This document shows, in pieces, positions 1 through 12,057 of a stretch of 64,000 nucleotides of DNA. Location: positions 310,001-374,000 of the forward strand of contig NW_026947370.1 of NCBI RefSeq assembly GCF_036323735.1. Direction: 5' to 3'. A model generated the notes under the pieces. That model was not told the DNA's origin and ran no database searches. It saw only the letters and a list, made by a program, of their open reading frames with translations. The position numbers were made by a program, and so were the translations under genes. How positions within the stretch are numbered: the first letter of the stretch is position 1; each line of letters starts with the position of its first letter. Origin of the DNA: Rattus norvegicus. Taxonomy: Eukaryota; Chordata; Mammalia; Rodentia; Muridae.

Positions 1-165
1 CAAGGGGTAGAAGTATGGTTAGAGAAGAAAGGATTATGAACAGGTAGTGATCTTATGGGCAGGAAACTGAGAAAGGAAATAATATTTTAAATGTAAATAT
101 AGACTCATCCAGTTTAAAAACACTAAAATTTGATAAAACAAATAAAACAATAAAGATATAAAATT
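1..165 (+). repeat. 2.2-kb tandem array, left block: 3' end of a unit cut by the window edge
   Basis: This is the terminal part of a rodent L1 3' UTR with an A-rich tail, in the same form that closes every unit of the array (compare 2281-2463 and 40620-40795). The rest of this unit lies outside the window. It shows the array continues leftwards. Confidence 0.8.
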
Positions 166-1286
166 AAGGAAAACTATCAACTAATCACAGTTATTTACTC
201 GAAAATATAAAGTGGTATTCAGAGTAATACTAGTGGAAAGACAAAGATGTTGAAGTCTCAACTAGAAGCACTTCTCTCTCCCAGATATCAGTGTCAGACA
301 CAAACTGCACAATAGGTACCCAAAGCTTGGAGGAGTTTACTCTGAGCTGAGGACACAATACTTGACCACCCCTTCTTCTTTAGGACCTTTACTTTGGACA
401 AATAGAATAAAGGCCATAGCTATCAGAAAAACAACTGTGCACTCTCCAACTCTTGGATTTGGAATAAAGAAATGAATGATAAAAACCCTCTGACATCTCA
501 GAACTATAAGAACTGGGAAGTCCAGATGCTTCTGTGAAGCTTCCAACTCTTGATTACCATATGTGCAAGGCTCAGATCAAGTCTATCTCTTCAGCAATAC
601 CATTCACCCCCTACCAAGGGCTCTCTGAGCTTTCCCAAGTACCACTTATTTCTTCATTTTTTTATACTAAGACAAAAGCTAAGCTTCCTTCTCCCCACCT
701 GTGATCTCTTCATCTTGTTTGTTCTCTTTCCCAAATGGCTATTTACTCTGAATTAGTGGCCAATTATTAAAGGGGAGAGGTACTGAAGCAATATCTGAGA
801 GGCAGTTCCTGTCAGGACAACACTTGTTACATCACAGAAGAAGGTAGGGCTGTCCAAGTTACAACAGATTTTTCATGGAAGTCCTATTTATGATGTCACT
901 GAGAACTGCCATGGCCTACCTGCTGAACAGCTTTCCTTACAATGACCAGATTCGAGGGTTCCTTTCCAGGTCCATCTGCTGTGACACAGTGGATACCATT
1001 ACGTACTCCATATCTCTAAAGCTACAGAATTCTCTCTGCATCACTAGTGGTTACATGCTCTGAATGGAGAAAGTTAGTCAGTGGCTTGGCATGGGTGGAA
1101 AAGATCTAGGAATATGGAGTGCAGGAGATTCTACTGGATACTAATTTTATTCCTAGTTACATTCCTCTGGTCTATAGTTCAATTTCCTCAGATATCTCTC
1201 TTTTCTACAGGCCAGTATTTTCCCTAAAGACCTTTAATTGAGTGAATATTTTATTACATTTTCTTATTGTACATTACTTGATAGTG

Positions 1287-1288
<2 letters not shown>

Positions 1289-1346
<58 letters not shown>
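1289..1346. repeat. (TA)29 microsatellite inside unit A
   Basis: Uninterrupted AT dinucleotide tract of 58 bp. The equivalent place in unit R4 (46758-46775) has a short TA run, so this is expansion at a pre-existing site within the unit rather than a new insertion. Confidence 0.95.
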
Positions 1347-1348
<2 letters not shown>

Positions 1349-1852
1349 CTGAATGTGTAATCAAATGTTCTATTATCCGATTACTTTTTTTTTTTTGGTA
1401 CGATTTTGAAACAAAGGGGGCCCAGCTCTAAAGTGAATAGAACAGTGTAAATATTTTGTATTTACTTAAATGATAAACTCCCAAATCCTTATTTTATCCA
1501 AAAATTACCAGACATTAAGAAAGCAAAGAACAACATTGACTATATAATGCACTTCTGCAGTTGCATTAGATAGCAGTTCTCTAATATCTACCTTCCTGTG
1601 TTTCCATGGCCAGACTTGAGGGTTTTGGATGTTTTACCATGATTCTTTCTTCAGTCCAAACATAAGGTTCATGACATGGGACGGGAGCAAAGTGGCTTGC
1701 GGTACAGTGAATCTTCCACTTCAATAGGTTCATAAGGATAGGATGTAGTTTATTTGGCTTCGTCATTTGTGGATTCTAAATTCTTGACCTAGTTGCACAA
1801 AGTCCATGTTAAAAATTCACCAAACACCATAACTGAATGAGGCGCAAAATAT

Positions 1853-1970
1853 ATCTTAGTCATTCTGATTGTTGTGCTGTGGAATCTCAGGATTTTTTTT
1901 TTTGATTTCCATTTACCTGATGGCTAAGGATGTTGATATTCCTCAGTTGAGAATTTATTGTTTAGCTCTA

Positions 1971-2016
<46 letters not shown>
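1853..2016 (-). mobile_element. Antisense L1 ORF2 scrap followed by (CA)n, inside unit A
   Basis: Positions 1853-1968 closely match the antisense L1 text at about 10228-10352 in this window, and a CA tract follows at 1974-2016. It replaces the TA-rich spacer and the start of the L1 tail seen in the right-block units. It may be a truncated insertion or patch-type conversion; no target duplication was seen. Confidence 0.7.
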
Positions 2017-2019
<3 letters not shown>

Positions 2020-2463
2020 AGCAACCAAATGTAGATAAGAGTGATGAAGCTAAGGAGTCTATGCTGCCAGTGAACTGAAAACGGACATCCTGTTGGTAGA
2101 TTTTGAGAAAGGATTAGAAGAGCTGAAGGTGCTTTGAACCACGTAGGAACAACAATGCAAATGAACCAGAGATTTCTGGTACTAAACTAATATTCAAAGA
2201 CTGTACATGGACAGAACTATGGCTCCAACTGCATATGTGGAAAAGATAGCCTTGTTGGTCACCAATGGAAGGAGAAGTCCTTGGTACTCCCTGGGTTTGA
2301 CTCCAGGTTCAAGGCAATGTCAAGGGGCAGTAAGGTGGGTTATAGAAGACGGAAAGCGAAATCGAATAGGAGAATTATGAAAAAGAAACTGGGAAAGGAA
2401 TTAATATTTAAATGGAAATGTAGAAATATCCAATTAAAAAAGCAATACATTTTTATAAAAAAT

Positions 2464-3825
2464 TAAAAAAAATGAAAGAAAGAAAAGAAACCTGCCAGCT
2501 AATCAAACCCATTGACAGAGAAAAATGAAGAGTCACTCTCAGGGAATGGTTTTCAGAGTAATACTAGTGGAAAGTCTGAGATGATGAAGTCTCAACTAGA
2601 AGCTCTTCTTTCCCAATTATCAATGTCAGACACAAACTCCATTATAGGTATCCAAAGCATGGAGGCGTTTACACTTAGCTGAAGAGACAATACTTGTCTT
2701 TCCTTTGTTTCTTCAGACCATTTTCTTCAGGACAAAAAGAGTAAAAGCCATGAGCTCTCAGTAGAACAACTTTCCCAACAACTGGCTTTTGGAATGAAGA
2801 AATTGATTATATAAACTCTGTGACTTCCAGGAACCACAGCAAGCAGTGAAGTCCAGATGATTCTGAGAGGATTTCAACTCCTGATTCCCATGTGTGGAAG
2901 GCTCAGATCAAGTCTATCTCTTCAGCAATCCAACTCAAACCCTACCCAAGTCTCACTGAACTTTCCCATGGACCATTTATTTCTTCCTTTTTTTTATACA
3001 AAGGCAGAAGGCCAGCTTCCTTCTCTTTTATCTCCGTCCCAAATGGCTGTTTAGCCAGAATAAGGGGTCAATGAGTTAAACCTAGAGGTCCTCAAAGAAT
3101 ATCCAAGAGGCAGTTGCTGTCACCATGACACTTGTGACATCACAGAAAAGGTAGGGCTCTCCAGGATACAAGAGAATTTTCAGGGAGGGCCTAATGAAGA
3201 TTTCACTGAGAATTGCCATCGTCTAACTGTTGAACAGCTTTCCTTACAATGAACAGATTTGAGGGTGCCCTTTCCAAGAGTGTCTCCTGTGACATACTGG
3301 AAACCTTTACTTACTATATATCTCTAAAGCTAGAGACTTCTCTTTGCTTCATTTGTACTTACATGTTCCGAATAGAGAATGTTGTTCAGGGGCTTGGCAT
3401 CGGTAAAAAAGATATAGGAACATTAGGTGGAGGAGAATCTTCTGGATAATAATTCCATTCCCAGGTCCATTCCTGTGACATACAGTTCAAGTTCCTAGGT
3501 ATTCTCTCTTTCCCAAAGTCCAATATTTCCCCCCAGACGTTCAGTTGAATGAATATTGTATTACATTTTCTTATCGTACATTTTTTGAAAGGGGAATTTA
3601 TATATATTCCTGAATGTGTACTCAAAAATTCTGTTTTCCAATTTTATTTTTTGCAATGATATTGGGAACAAAGTGGCCCCAACTAAAGCATTAATATAAC
3701 AATATAAATATTGTATATCTACTTCAAATTATAATCTCCCAAAACCTTATTTTATACAAAAAATTACCAGCCGTCAATAAAGCAAAGGGCAACATGGACC
3801 CGAAAATTCAGTTCTGAATTTCCTT
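2464..3825 (+). repeat. 2.2-kb tandem array, left block: unit B, truncated
   Basis: It begins after the A-rich end of unit A and follows the unit sequence through the pyrimidine-rich stretch, the first CRE-like octamer (near 3136; the second is mutated) and the following block. Similarity stops at about 3815-3825, where an antisense L1 begins. About 0.8 kb, including the L1 3' UTR tail, is missing, so the left block ends mid-unit. Confidence 0.8.
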
Positions 3826-3829
3826 TAGG

Positions 3830-4345
3830 GTTGAAAAATTTTGCCTAGAAAGTTTTGTGGGTGTATGTGTGTCTTTATCCCTCCACTGGTGCTCCATCAG
3901 GGCTACAGGAGTTGGCCTCTTAATGTTCCATAACACCAATGTAAGTCAAACCTTAGGTTACCCCCATTGATTCGTGGGTACCTCCCTTATCCCAGGTCTC
4001 TTACTCATCCTGGAGATTTCCCATACCTCCTCATCTCTAAAAGTTCCAGATTTCCTTTCATTCTCATGACTATCGTGTCATATCTTTTGTCCCTTCCCAC
4101 ACAGCATCCATTCTCCTCTTCCTTCCATCTCCCATCTAGTTCCTTCCCTCAATCTGCCTCCTAGACTATTTTATTCCCCATTCTAAATGAGAGTCAATCA
4201 TATGCACTTGGGTCATTCTTCTTGTTTATCATCTTTGTATCTATGACCTTTGTGGAAGATGTTCTGTAGTTTATGGATAATATGAACTTTTAATTGATCA
4301 ATTTCAACAACCCTGCTGAATCATATTTTTATAGTAGTATGTTAA
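3830..4345 (-). mobile_element. L1 fragment (end of ORF2 / start of 3' UTR), antisense
   Basis: The plus strand reads as the reverse complement of the murine L1 region around the end of ORF2 and start of the 3' UTR, including the pyrimidine-rich stretch near 4090-4150. Both ends are truncated. It abuts the broken edge of array unit B and may mark the rearrangement that ended the left block. Confidence 0.75.
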
Positions 4346-4689
4346 CATTGAACATTATAATTTATTATGAGTGAATGTCAGGAGGAGCAAATTTAAGTAA
4401 AAAGAAACTTAAAACATATATCAAATCACAGATTATAAAAATTGATCTAATAATAAAAATTCTCTACTATAGTAAGGAATTATTATATCACAGGCAATTT
4501 TTTAAGTGATACCATAAATTTGGCAGACAAATGATGTTTTTACCAAATAATTATGGATAATAGGACTAAGATCAAATAAGATAAATATATTGTTTTCATT
4601 TTGTTATCACTTGCTGGCATTTTTCCTCAAACATCATGTATATAGCATTAAACATTATGGTATTAGTTTTAAATTTTAATATTTATTTT

Positions 4690-5165
4690 AACCTAACCTA
4701 TAAAGTAATAGGATGCCTTATGTTATGTTTGTAGACATTCAACCTCATCCTCGCTTCCTCAGTTCTTTTTTCCGCCTGCCCCATGTCCCTCACCACTTAT
4801 ACTAGTCTCTCTTCATTATTCTTGAATCTACACTCGTATTCCACATGTTGAATATCTTCCATACCATACTGTTTAAAACCCTACTTTCTAATCTCTGCAA
4901 CCTATACCAGTTAAATGAACTCAATCCACCCACAGCTTCACATAAATACAAGTATATTAAAAAGAGATTCTTTGATATATATGAGAAAGAACACATGATT
5001 TTGCCATTCTGAGTCTTTCTTATCTTACTCGGTATATTTTCTATTTACATCAATTTTCCTGAAATCATCATAGTTTAGTTTTCCTAGGGCTGAATGAAAT
5101 ACCATTGTGTATATTTTCACATTCTTATGTATCTACGTATCAATAAACATTCCTTACTCTTCTCA
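4690..5165 (-). mobile_element. Old, diverged L1 fragment, antisense
   Basis: The text resembles antisense mammalian L1 3'-half sequence, especially the stretch around 5040-5160 that corresponds to the region near the ORF2 terminus. It is heavily diverged and has no intact frame. The 4346-4689 gap before it is A+T-rich, with nothing I recognise. Confidence 0.55.
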
Positions 5166-5215
5166 ATAAAAAAGCAATAGATTTCTTTGTGAATAATGAT
5201 GTGAAAGCTCAGATA

Positions 5216-5280
5216 GGGCTTGGGGATTTAGCTCAGCAGTAGGCCCTGGGTTCTATCCCCAGTTCAAAAAAAAAAAAAAA
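5216..5280 (+). mobile_element. ID SINE with internal deletion, flanked by target duplication
   Basis: The BC1/tRNA-Ala-derived ID head is present, with the A-box-like 5' segment and the B-box-like segment followed by a poly(A) tail of about 15. The stretch between the two promoter boxes is missing (about 25 bp), so the element is only about 65 bp long. A 12-bp target duplication (5204-5215, repeated at about 5279-5290, merging with the poly(A)) brackets it, so it inserted by L1-type target-primed reverse transcription. Confidence 0.92.
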
Positions 5281-5523
5281 AGCTCAGATAAAAAAGCCAA
5301 AATTAATTACTGACAAATTTTCAAAGAGAAAAATAACTAACATATTTTTGGTTCTATGAACTAGAGCAGTGTATGTTAAAGTTAAAAAGGATGTGGTATT
5401 CATACTATTTTTATACTAATTAAAAATGTAGAATATTCAATACTTTAGAGAATGCTTATAAAATTGGACATCACTAAGTGATATTTCCACTAAAAATTTA
5501 ATCTTTTTATAAAATATTTTAGT

Positions 5524-5575
<52 letters not shown>

Positions 5576-6667
5576 ACCTTCAAAATAAAGAACATTAAGA
5601 AGTTACTGTCATAAAATTCAATAACAACACCAATGACTGGTTATATGAATAAACAACAGACTAGGAGTTATTGAAAACATCTCCAGTTAAATAAAGAGAC
5701 TTATAAAAGAGATAGAATTTTAACAGAAATGCACATGTCAATCAAAATACAATAAAATCCTGAAACTCTACTAAGATGATTACTATGCATTCCTATGTCC
5801 TAAGTTTCATCAACTAGCATGGTACAGGAAGAGAAGTTATATGTCTGAAAAATGAATTCATATTTAACATAGTAACTTTCTTCATAAAAGCCAAGCAGAC
5901 ACTTCTCTATTTTGTTGCTTAAAAAGTATGTACAAAGCACGGACTTTGAATATAACACTAATATTTCAAAACTATGATTAAATATGCAAAGATCTTAACA
6001 CAAAACCCAGGGTTTTCAGAGCAACCATACAAACTTAAGAAGGAAAAGAAAACATTTTTAAGTACATAGATATGCGTAACGAAGTCCCCAGCTAACCAGT
6101 AACAGACGGGTCAAATTTATCGTTCTATATATTGCATAGAATACTCTCTCCCAGTTCTTTATTCCTTAGCATATGTTATTGCGTATGTTTCTCTGTTTCT
6201 TATGTTCTGAGAGCAAGTGGTATTTCTCAAAAAATTAGTTCAAATCATCTGATCTTCACTCCAACAAAAAGAAGCTGTTTACATTAGAGAAAAACAATTA
6301 AAGGTTCTCGTTCTTTATTGTGCAAAATTTATATTTGATTTTGTATGCTTAATATGCTTCTACACCTTAGTGATGACCATTCAAGATTGGCCTGAAATCC
6401 ACCATTTTTAAATCACAATGTAATAGCCCTCTAGCTAATCACAGAAAAGCCTTCAAAGTGTATTTACATAGGTTTATTTAATACAAATTCAGCTTATAGT
6501 TTAAGGGGAATAGTGATGGAAAACAACTTTTCATACATTTTCGGTACCTTCACATTATTTTATAGCTAACACACTGCAATAGAATCAAGATCAAATTATT
6601 AACATCTTACTAAGTTAAAATGAGAATTTTTTCTTTGTATAGTACAGAACGTATCATTGAACATTTT
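5281..6667. other. A+T-rich intergenic stretch, nothing recognised
   Basis: No coding, RNA or repeat family was recognised apart from the TA tract at 5527-5572. Open frames are short and of chance composition. Confidence 0.6.
5527..5572. repeat. (TA)n microsatellite
   Basis: Uninterrupted alternating AT tract of 46 bp. Confidence 0.95.
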
Positions 6668-6717
6668 TGAGACAGTATTTCTTTTATATCCCTGGAGGTA
6701 CCAGAAACTCTCTCTCC

Positions 6718-6791
<74 letters not shown>

Positions 6792-6874
6792 GACAAAGCT
6801 TGCCTCGAACTTAGAGTTCTGCCTGCTTCTGCTCTCCAGTGCTAAGTTTAAAGGCCTGTGCCACCACACCCCGT
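6668..6874 (-). mobile_element. B1 SINE (7SL-derived), antisense, split by an internal CT expansion
   Basis: The two flanks of the CT tract together read as one antisense B1. The left flank (6668-6712) matches the B1 3' half. The right flank (6789-6874) matches the 5' half, including the region holding the pol III A/B boxes and the head. The element is about 25-30% diverged. The CT-rich place where the tract grew corresponds to the middle of B1, so the microsatellite arose inside the SINE. Confidence 0.88.
6721..6788. repeat. (CT)34 microsatellite
   Basis: Uninterrupted CT tract of 68 bp inside an antisense B1. A perfect tract this long indicates recent or ongoing slippage. Confidence 0.97.
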
Positions 6875-7908
6875 GATTTTCTACATCTTTAACAAGCTCT
6901 TGTCTGATTTTATTCCAAATCTTATGAAGTTAGTTCCCTAAAGAACCTAGGAGAAATCCAATAACAAAAATGTATTTTACAAATATAAGTCCCTCTTCCC
7001 GAGTTCCTGATTGATCTAGTAACCTAGCAAGCTCTCTGAGGGAACTGAAAACAACAAAATTTACTTTCATTAGAGGAATAAAGAAAAGGCCTTCTGACTG
7101 CACAATCTCATGATATCACAGAACAATTCTTCCAATACTACAAAGTGAAATCTTATAATGACTCCTCTACCTGAAGCCAAAGTTTCTTACCTTCTATTTG
7201 TTTGTGCACACTGTGACCACCATTTCATTTTAACCAGGTTTAACACAAAGGTATTCTCTGCCCCAAGAATCCATTTCTACTATATTGACATATTCGGCCA
7301 TGTTCAGTTAAATTTAAGCAACAACCACACCAAAGTCAGGATTTATAAAATATCCAAAAGATACATGGGAATAAATGCTACAAAAATAAATTTATACCAA
7401 ATAAATAAACAAAATGTCTTTTACTTTTGTAACACAACATCTATCCATTTTCATTTTATTGATTGGTTCTGTGTATATTCATAAGCCAAGAAAATTGTAT
7501 TTAAGCCAGGAAACAACTTGTGAGATTTAATTCTCTCTATTATATAGACTATGAAGACTGAACTTAGATATCAATGCTTAATGGAAAGCAATTTTACATG
7601 TTGTGTCATTTCACTGTTTCTCAGATTTTTTTTGTATACTTGAAAAAGTATAGCTAAATCTTGTTATTTAATATTTTTCCCATGCCTTTTTATTTTCTAC
7701 TTAAATTATGAGTGATAAGTCCAAATGGGATCTGATTATATATATTGACCCCATACGTATTGTTGTAAAAATTATAAGGCAAAGTTTTATATGCTAGATA
7801 GTATACATTTGGGAGAACATTATACTTGAAATTAGGTCATTCATTTTCATTAGTTTTCTCTGAATGACTATTATTTACTAATTTGTATTAAATTTTTAGA
7901 AATATCGT

Positions 7909-7976
7909 GTGTTTGTTTGTGTGTGTGTGTGTGTGAGTGTGCCTGTGTGTGTATACATACATATATATATATATAT
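7909..7976. repeat. Compound (GT)n/(AT)n microsatellite
   Basis: GT-rich alternating purine-pyrimidine tract passing into an AT tract, with a few interruptions. Confidence 0.9.
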
Positions 7977-8335
7977 GTATATTTGATAATTCAAATCTAA
8001 TAAGACCAGAGAAAGATGCTTGAGTGGTATTGATAATTTATGGATGCAGTGAATTTTTGTATATGCTGTATAAATAACCTTGAAAATATATTCTGTGTAT
8101 TTTTTAAAAGCAATTTTTATATATGTATACTAGATCAAACCTGCTAATTGCAGTTTTAGCTTTTTCCACACTAATATTATCTCATTAGATGTCTAGAAAG
8201 AAATTCATGGATGCATGAATCATATCTTAACACCAACTGTAGGTAGACTCAATGATATATCATTCTTTTGCTCAGCTTTAATTTATAAATTATATATTTA
8301 ATTTGGTCTATTTATATTAAAAACGTGTGCCACAT

Positions 8336-8390
8336 TTTATATATATATATATATGCATAAATATATATGTATATATATGTATATGTATTC
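8336..8390. repeat. Interrupted (TA)n microsatellite
   Basis: TA-rich alternating tract broken by GC and GT steps; old and imperfect. Confidence 0.85.
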
Positions 8391-9768
8391 ATTGATAACT
8401 TCTGTCAACAAACATTAAGAATTAATGATTTATATACATTATTACAAAATCTAAGAACATTCAGTTTCTTCCATAAACAACTACCATAATGCATAAATAA
8501 TAGAACCATTTCCTGATTGACACGATTAACAAAAATCATTTGATGTACCATTCCTATAAACATATTTTGATATTATCCATCAGTTTCTTCAAGGAGTTTT
8601 TTAACTTTTAGTAAAGGGAAATATAGTAAAATTGAATCAAAAATGAAGTCAGTATTTTTTCAATTCATATTCCTTCAAATAGTAAAATATAGTTTTGTTT
8701 AAATAGGTCATAATAAAAAGGGACATATTGGCCCTAGACAGCAAAAGAGACCAAAGGAAATTAATGCCAAACTCTAATATTTGTGCCAATATCAGAAATG
8801 GGAAATGATATTTTACTATTAATTTAATGAGACAAAATGTCATTTTTATTTAATAATTTTTCGTGAGTATTTTTTGTATTTTCAGTTCAAATGTTATCCC
8901 CTTTTCTCCCTCTCCCATAAATCCCCCTCCAGTTTCTTTGAGGATGTTCCCATTCCCACCAACCCACTTCAACCTCATTGCCCTAGCATTAAACTAAACT
9001 GGGGAAACAAGTCTTCTCAGGATTAAGGGCTTTTCCTTCCAATCATGCTGGACAGTGCATTTCACACATGTGGCTGGTATCATGGGTTCCTCAATCTGTA
9101 CTCACTAGTGGGTTGTTTAATCCCCCGAATTTCTGGTGGGATCTTGTTGGTTGATATTTTTGTTCTTCCTGGGGTTTTGCAAATCCCTTCAGCTGATTAA
9201 GTATATTCTCTAAAACCTCCATTGAAACCCCCTTGTTTAATCCAATGTTTAGCTGCAACCATCCCCTTTTATATCAGTAGGGATCTGTCAGAGCCTCTCA
9301 GGAGACATTCACATCTGACTTCTATCAGCAAGGGTTTGTGGGGATCAGCAATAAAGTCTGGATTGGGTGGCTGCATATTGGATGGATCCCCACGTGGGGC
9401 AGTCTCTGGCTGACCCTTTCTTCAATCCATGCTTAACTCTTTATCATTGTATTTCCTCCCATGAATATTTTGTTCTCCCTTCTTAGAAACAATGTAGCAT
9501 CCACATTTTGGACTTCTTTCTGCTTGGGCTTCATATGACCTGTGACTTCTTTCTTATGCATTCCACACTTTTGGGTTGATACACACTTCCAATTAATTTA
9601 TACTATTTGGGTTTTTACATCACACAAAATAATAATTTCAAGTTCCATCCTAAGAATTTTCTGCAAACATTGATTTTGATAGCTTAGAAGTACAGGTGTG
9701 TAAATGTACCACATTTCCTTTATCCATTATTCTGTTGAGGGACATCTGGGTTCTTTTCAGCTTCTGGA

Positions 9769-9941
9769 ATATATATATGTATATATGTATATATATATAT
9801 ATGTGTATATATTATGTGTATATATATAATATGTATATATATTATATGTATATATATTATATGTATATATATTATATATATATGTATATATGTGTGTGTG
9901 TATATTATGTGCATATATATTATATGTATATATATGTGTGT

Positions 9942-9993
<52 letters not shown>
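9769..9993. repeat. 225-bp compound TA/TG tract inside minus-strand L1
   Basis: Alternating purine-pyrimidine DNA made of TA blocks with regularly spaced TG steps, ending in a pure TA run of about 46 bp (9948-9993). The tract has higher-order periodicity of roughly 17-20 bp in its first half. Open frames of Tyr/Ile/Met here are translated microsatellite. Confidence 0.95.
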
Positions 9994-10004
<11 letters not shown>

Positions 10005-10913
10005 ACATATAGCATCATGTGTCCTTGTTATATGTTGGAGCATCTTTTGGGTATATACCCAAGAAGTGGTATTGCAGGAACCCCATGTAGTACTAATTTT
10101 GTGAGAAAATTCCAGACTGATTTCCAGAGTGGTTACACCAGCCTGCAATCCCTCCCACATTGAAGTAATGTTCCTCTTTCTCCACATCCTTTTAGGCATC
10201 GTTTTGTCAACTGAATTTTCTATTTTTTATCTTAGCCATTCTGATTTGTATGCTGTGGCAGCTCAGGACTTTTCTTGATTTCCATTTACCTGATGGCTAA
10301 GGATGTTGATACTACTCAGTTAAGAATGCATTGTTTAGCTCTATACACCATTTTGAAAGGACTATTTGATTCCCTCTAACATAATTCTTTGAGTCTTTGT
10401 ATATATTGAATTTAGCCCTCTATCATATATAGGATTGGTAAAGATCTTTTCTTAATGTGTTCGTTGCTCCTTTTTCCTAATGACAGTGCCCTTTGCCTTA
10501 CAAAATCTTTACAATTTTATGAAATTCCATTTGTCAAATCTTGATCTTAGAGCATAAGCCATTGGTTTTATGTTCAGGAAATTTCCCCATTGCCCAAGTG
10601 TTCGATATTCTTTCGCATTTTTCTTTTATTAGTGTTAGGTTATTTGGTTTTATGTGGAGATCCTTGATACACTTTGACTTGAGCTTTGTACAGGGTGAAA
10701 AGTGTTGATTGATTTCCCTTCTTCTACATGCTAATCTCCAGTCTAAACAGCACTGTTTGTTTAAAATGCTATCTTTTTTCCATTGGATGGTTTTGGCTCC
10801 TTTGTCAAATATCAAGTGCCTGGTGTGTGCCTTCATTTCTGGGTCTTCAAATCTATTCCATTGATCTGGGTATCTGCCTCTGTTCCATAACCATTAAATT
10901 GTTATCATTACTT

Positions 10914-10920
10914 TTCTTTT

Positions 10921-10959
<39 letters not shown>

Positions 10960-11032
10960 GAGCTGGGGACCGAACCCAGGGCCTTGAAATTGCAAGGCAA
11001 GCGCTCTAACACTGAGCTAAATCCCCGACCCC
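10914..11032 (-). mobile_element. ID SINE, antisense, with 36-bp oligo(T)
   Basis: The complete ID head lies on the minus strand (10959-11032), with A- and B-box-like segments and only a few differences from the family. Its tail appears as 36 uninterrupted T at 10923-10958. It interrupts antisense L1 ORF2 sequence. The long unbroken tail suggests a young insertion. The expected target duplication is not obvious. Confidence 0.93.
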
Positions 11033-11929
11033 ACTATATTTCTGTCATACATTTTGAAGTAAGGGATAGTGATTCCCAAAGCGTTCTTTTATTGTTGAGG
11101 ATAGTTTTCCCTATCATGGGGTTTTTGTTTTTCCAAATGAGTTTTCAAATTTCTCTTTCTACCTCTATGAAGAATTGAGTTGGAATTTTGATGGCGATTG
11201 CCTTGAATATGTTGATTGCTTTTGGCAAGTTTGCCATTTTTGCAATATTAACGCTACCAACCCTTGAGCATGTCAAATCTTTCCATCGGAGATTTTCTTC
11301 ATTTTTTTTTTCTTCACAGACTTGAAGTTCTTGTCATACAGACCTTTTACTTGCTTGGTTAGAGTGGCACTGTAGTATTTTTTATTATTTGTGACTAATG
11401 TGAAGTTGTCATATCCCTAATTTCTTCTCAACCTGTTTATGCTTGAAGTAGAGGAAGGGTATTGATTTGTTTGAGTTAATTTTATATCCAGCCACTTTAC
11501 TGAAGTTTTTTATTGGGTGAATGAATTCTCTGGTTGAATTTTTGGGGTCACTAATATATACTATCATATCATGTACAAACCATGATATTTTGACCTCTTG
11601 CATTCTCTTTGATCTCCTTTTGTTTTCTACTTTCTGTGAATAAGATTTCCAGTACTATATTAAAGAAGTAAGTGGAGATTGGGCCACCTTTTCTATTCAC
11701 TGATTTTTGTTGTATTTCTTCAAGGTTCCCTCCATTTAAGTGGATGTTGGCTACTGATTTTTTGTAATATTGCTTTTACTATGTTTATGTATGGACATTG
11801 AATTTATGATTTGTACAAAATCTTTAACATGAAAAGGTATTGATTGTTTTCATTTTTTGTCAGCATCTAACAAGATGATCACTTGTTCCCCTACCCTGTG
11901 AGTTTGTTTATACAATTGATTTTTTTATA

Positions 11930-12057
11930 TGCTGACCTCCAGTTGAACCATCACAATTTCTTGAAAGTTCTGTCATTTTTCCATTAAATGATTTTAGCAC
12001 CTTTATCAAAGATAAAGTGACCATAGGTGTTTGCATTCATTTCTGGTTCTCCAGGCT
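11930..12057 (-). mobile_element. L1 ORF2 fragment, minus strand, out of order
   Basis: This 128-bp piece repeats the antisense ORF2 region already present at about 10725-10870 in the preceding L1. L1 order therefore jumps backwards at 11930. It is a separate element or a rearranged patch, joined directly to plus-strand L1 at 12058. Confidence 0.75.

Larger units (their letters stand above)
166..2463 (+). repeat. 2.2-kb tandem array, left block: unit A
   Basis: A nearly complete unit. The order matches the right-block units: an A-rich start; a block around 230-560; a pyrimidine-rich stretch near 640-730; a CRE-like pair region near 825-905; a block ending near 1260; and the L1 3' UTR tail from about 2030. 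Private changes are a 58-bp TA tract, an antisense L1 scrap with a CA tract at 1853-2016, and loss of about 70 bp from the L1 segment just after the CA tract. The short open frame at 875-1063 (62 codons) lies over the CRE-like region. It is not conserved in other units and is not called as a gene. Confidence 0.85.
6875..8854. other. A+T-rich intergenic stretch, nothing recognised
   Basis: It contains a 108-codon plus-strand open frame at 7158-7484 whose composition (Ile, Asn, Tyr, Phe, His) follows the local A+T content. I see no domain, splice context or similarity to anything I know. Two microsatellites (7909-7976 and 8336-8390) are listed separately. Confidence 0.55.
8855..11929 (-). mobile_element. 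L1 element, minus strand: 3' UTR and 3' half of ORF2
   Basis: Read on the minus strand, this covers the L1 3' UTR (left end, about 8855-9650) and then ORF2 up into the reverse-transcriptase region (about 11350-11920). The frame at 11409-11603 shows the RT catalytic neighbourhood, but the FADD motif reads FVHD, so the first catalytic aspartate is lost. A TA/TG tract (9769-9993) and an ID SINE (10914-11032) interrupt it. Frameshifts are frequent. It parallels the better-preserved minus L1 at 22674-27972. Confidence 0.9.

Noticed and set aside
875..1063. Short open frame (62 codons) over the CRE-like region of array unit A, possibly a repeated micropeptide or exon
   Set aside because: The equivalent frame is stopped or shifted in the other units (in-frame stops in R1-R4, frameshifts in R5-R7, a changed 3' part in R8), so there is no sign of selection for protein.
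6599..6869. Arg-Glu and Leu-Ser repeat frames on both strands
   Set aside because: They are translation of the (CT)34 tract inside the antisense B1.
7158..7484. 108-codon plus-strand frame in A+T-rich DNA
   Set aside because: No domain, start context or neighbouring structure; amino-acid use mirrors base composition.
9696..10163. 155-codon plus-strand frame rich in Tyr and Ile, and overlapping minus-strand frames
   Set aside because: It is translation of the TA/TG tract at 9769-9993 plus flanking antisense L1.
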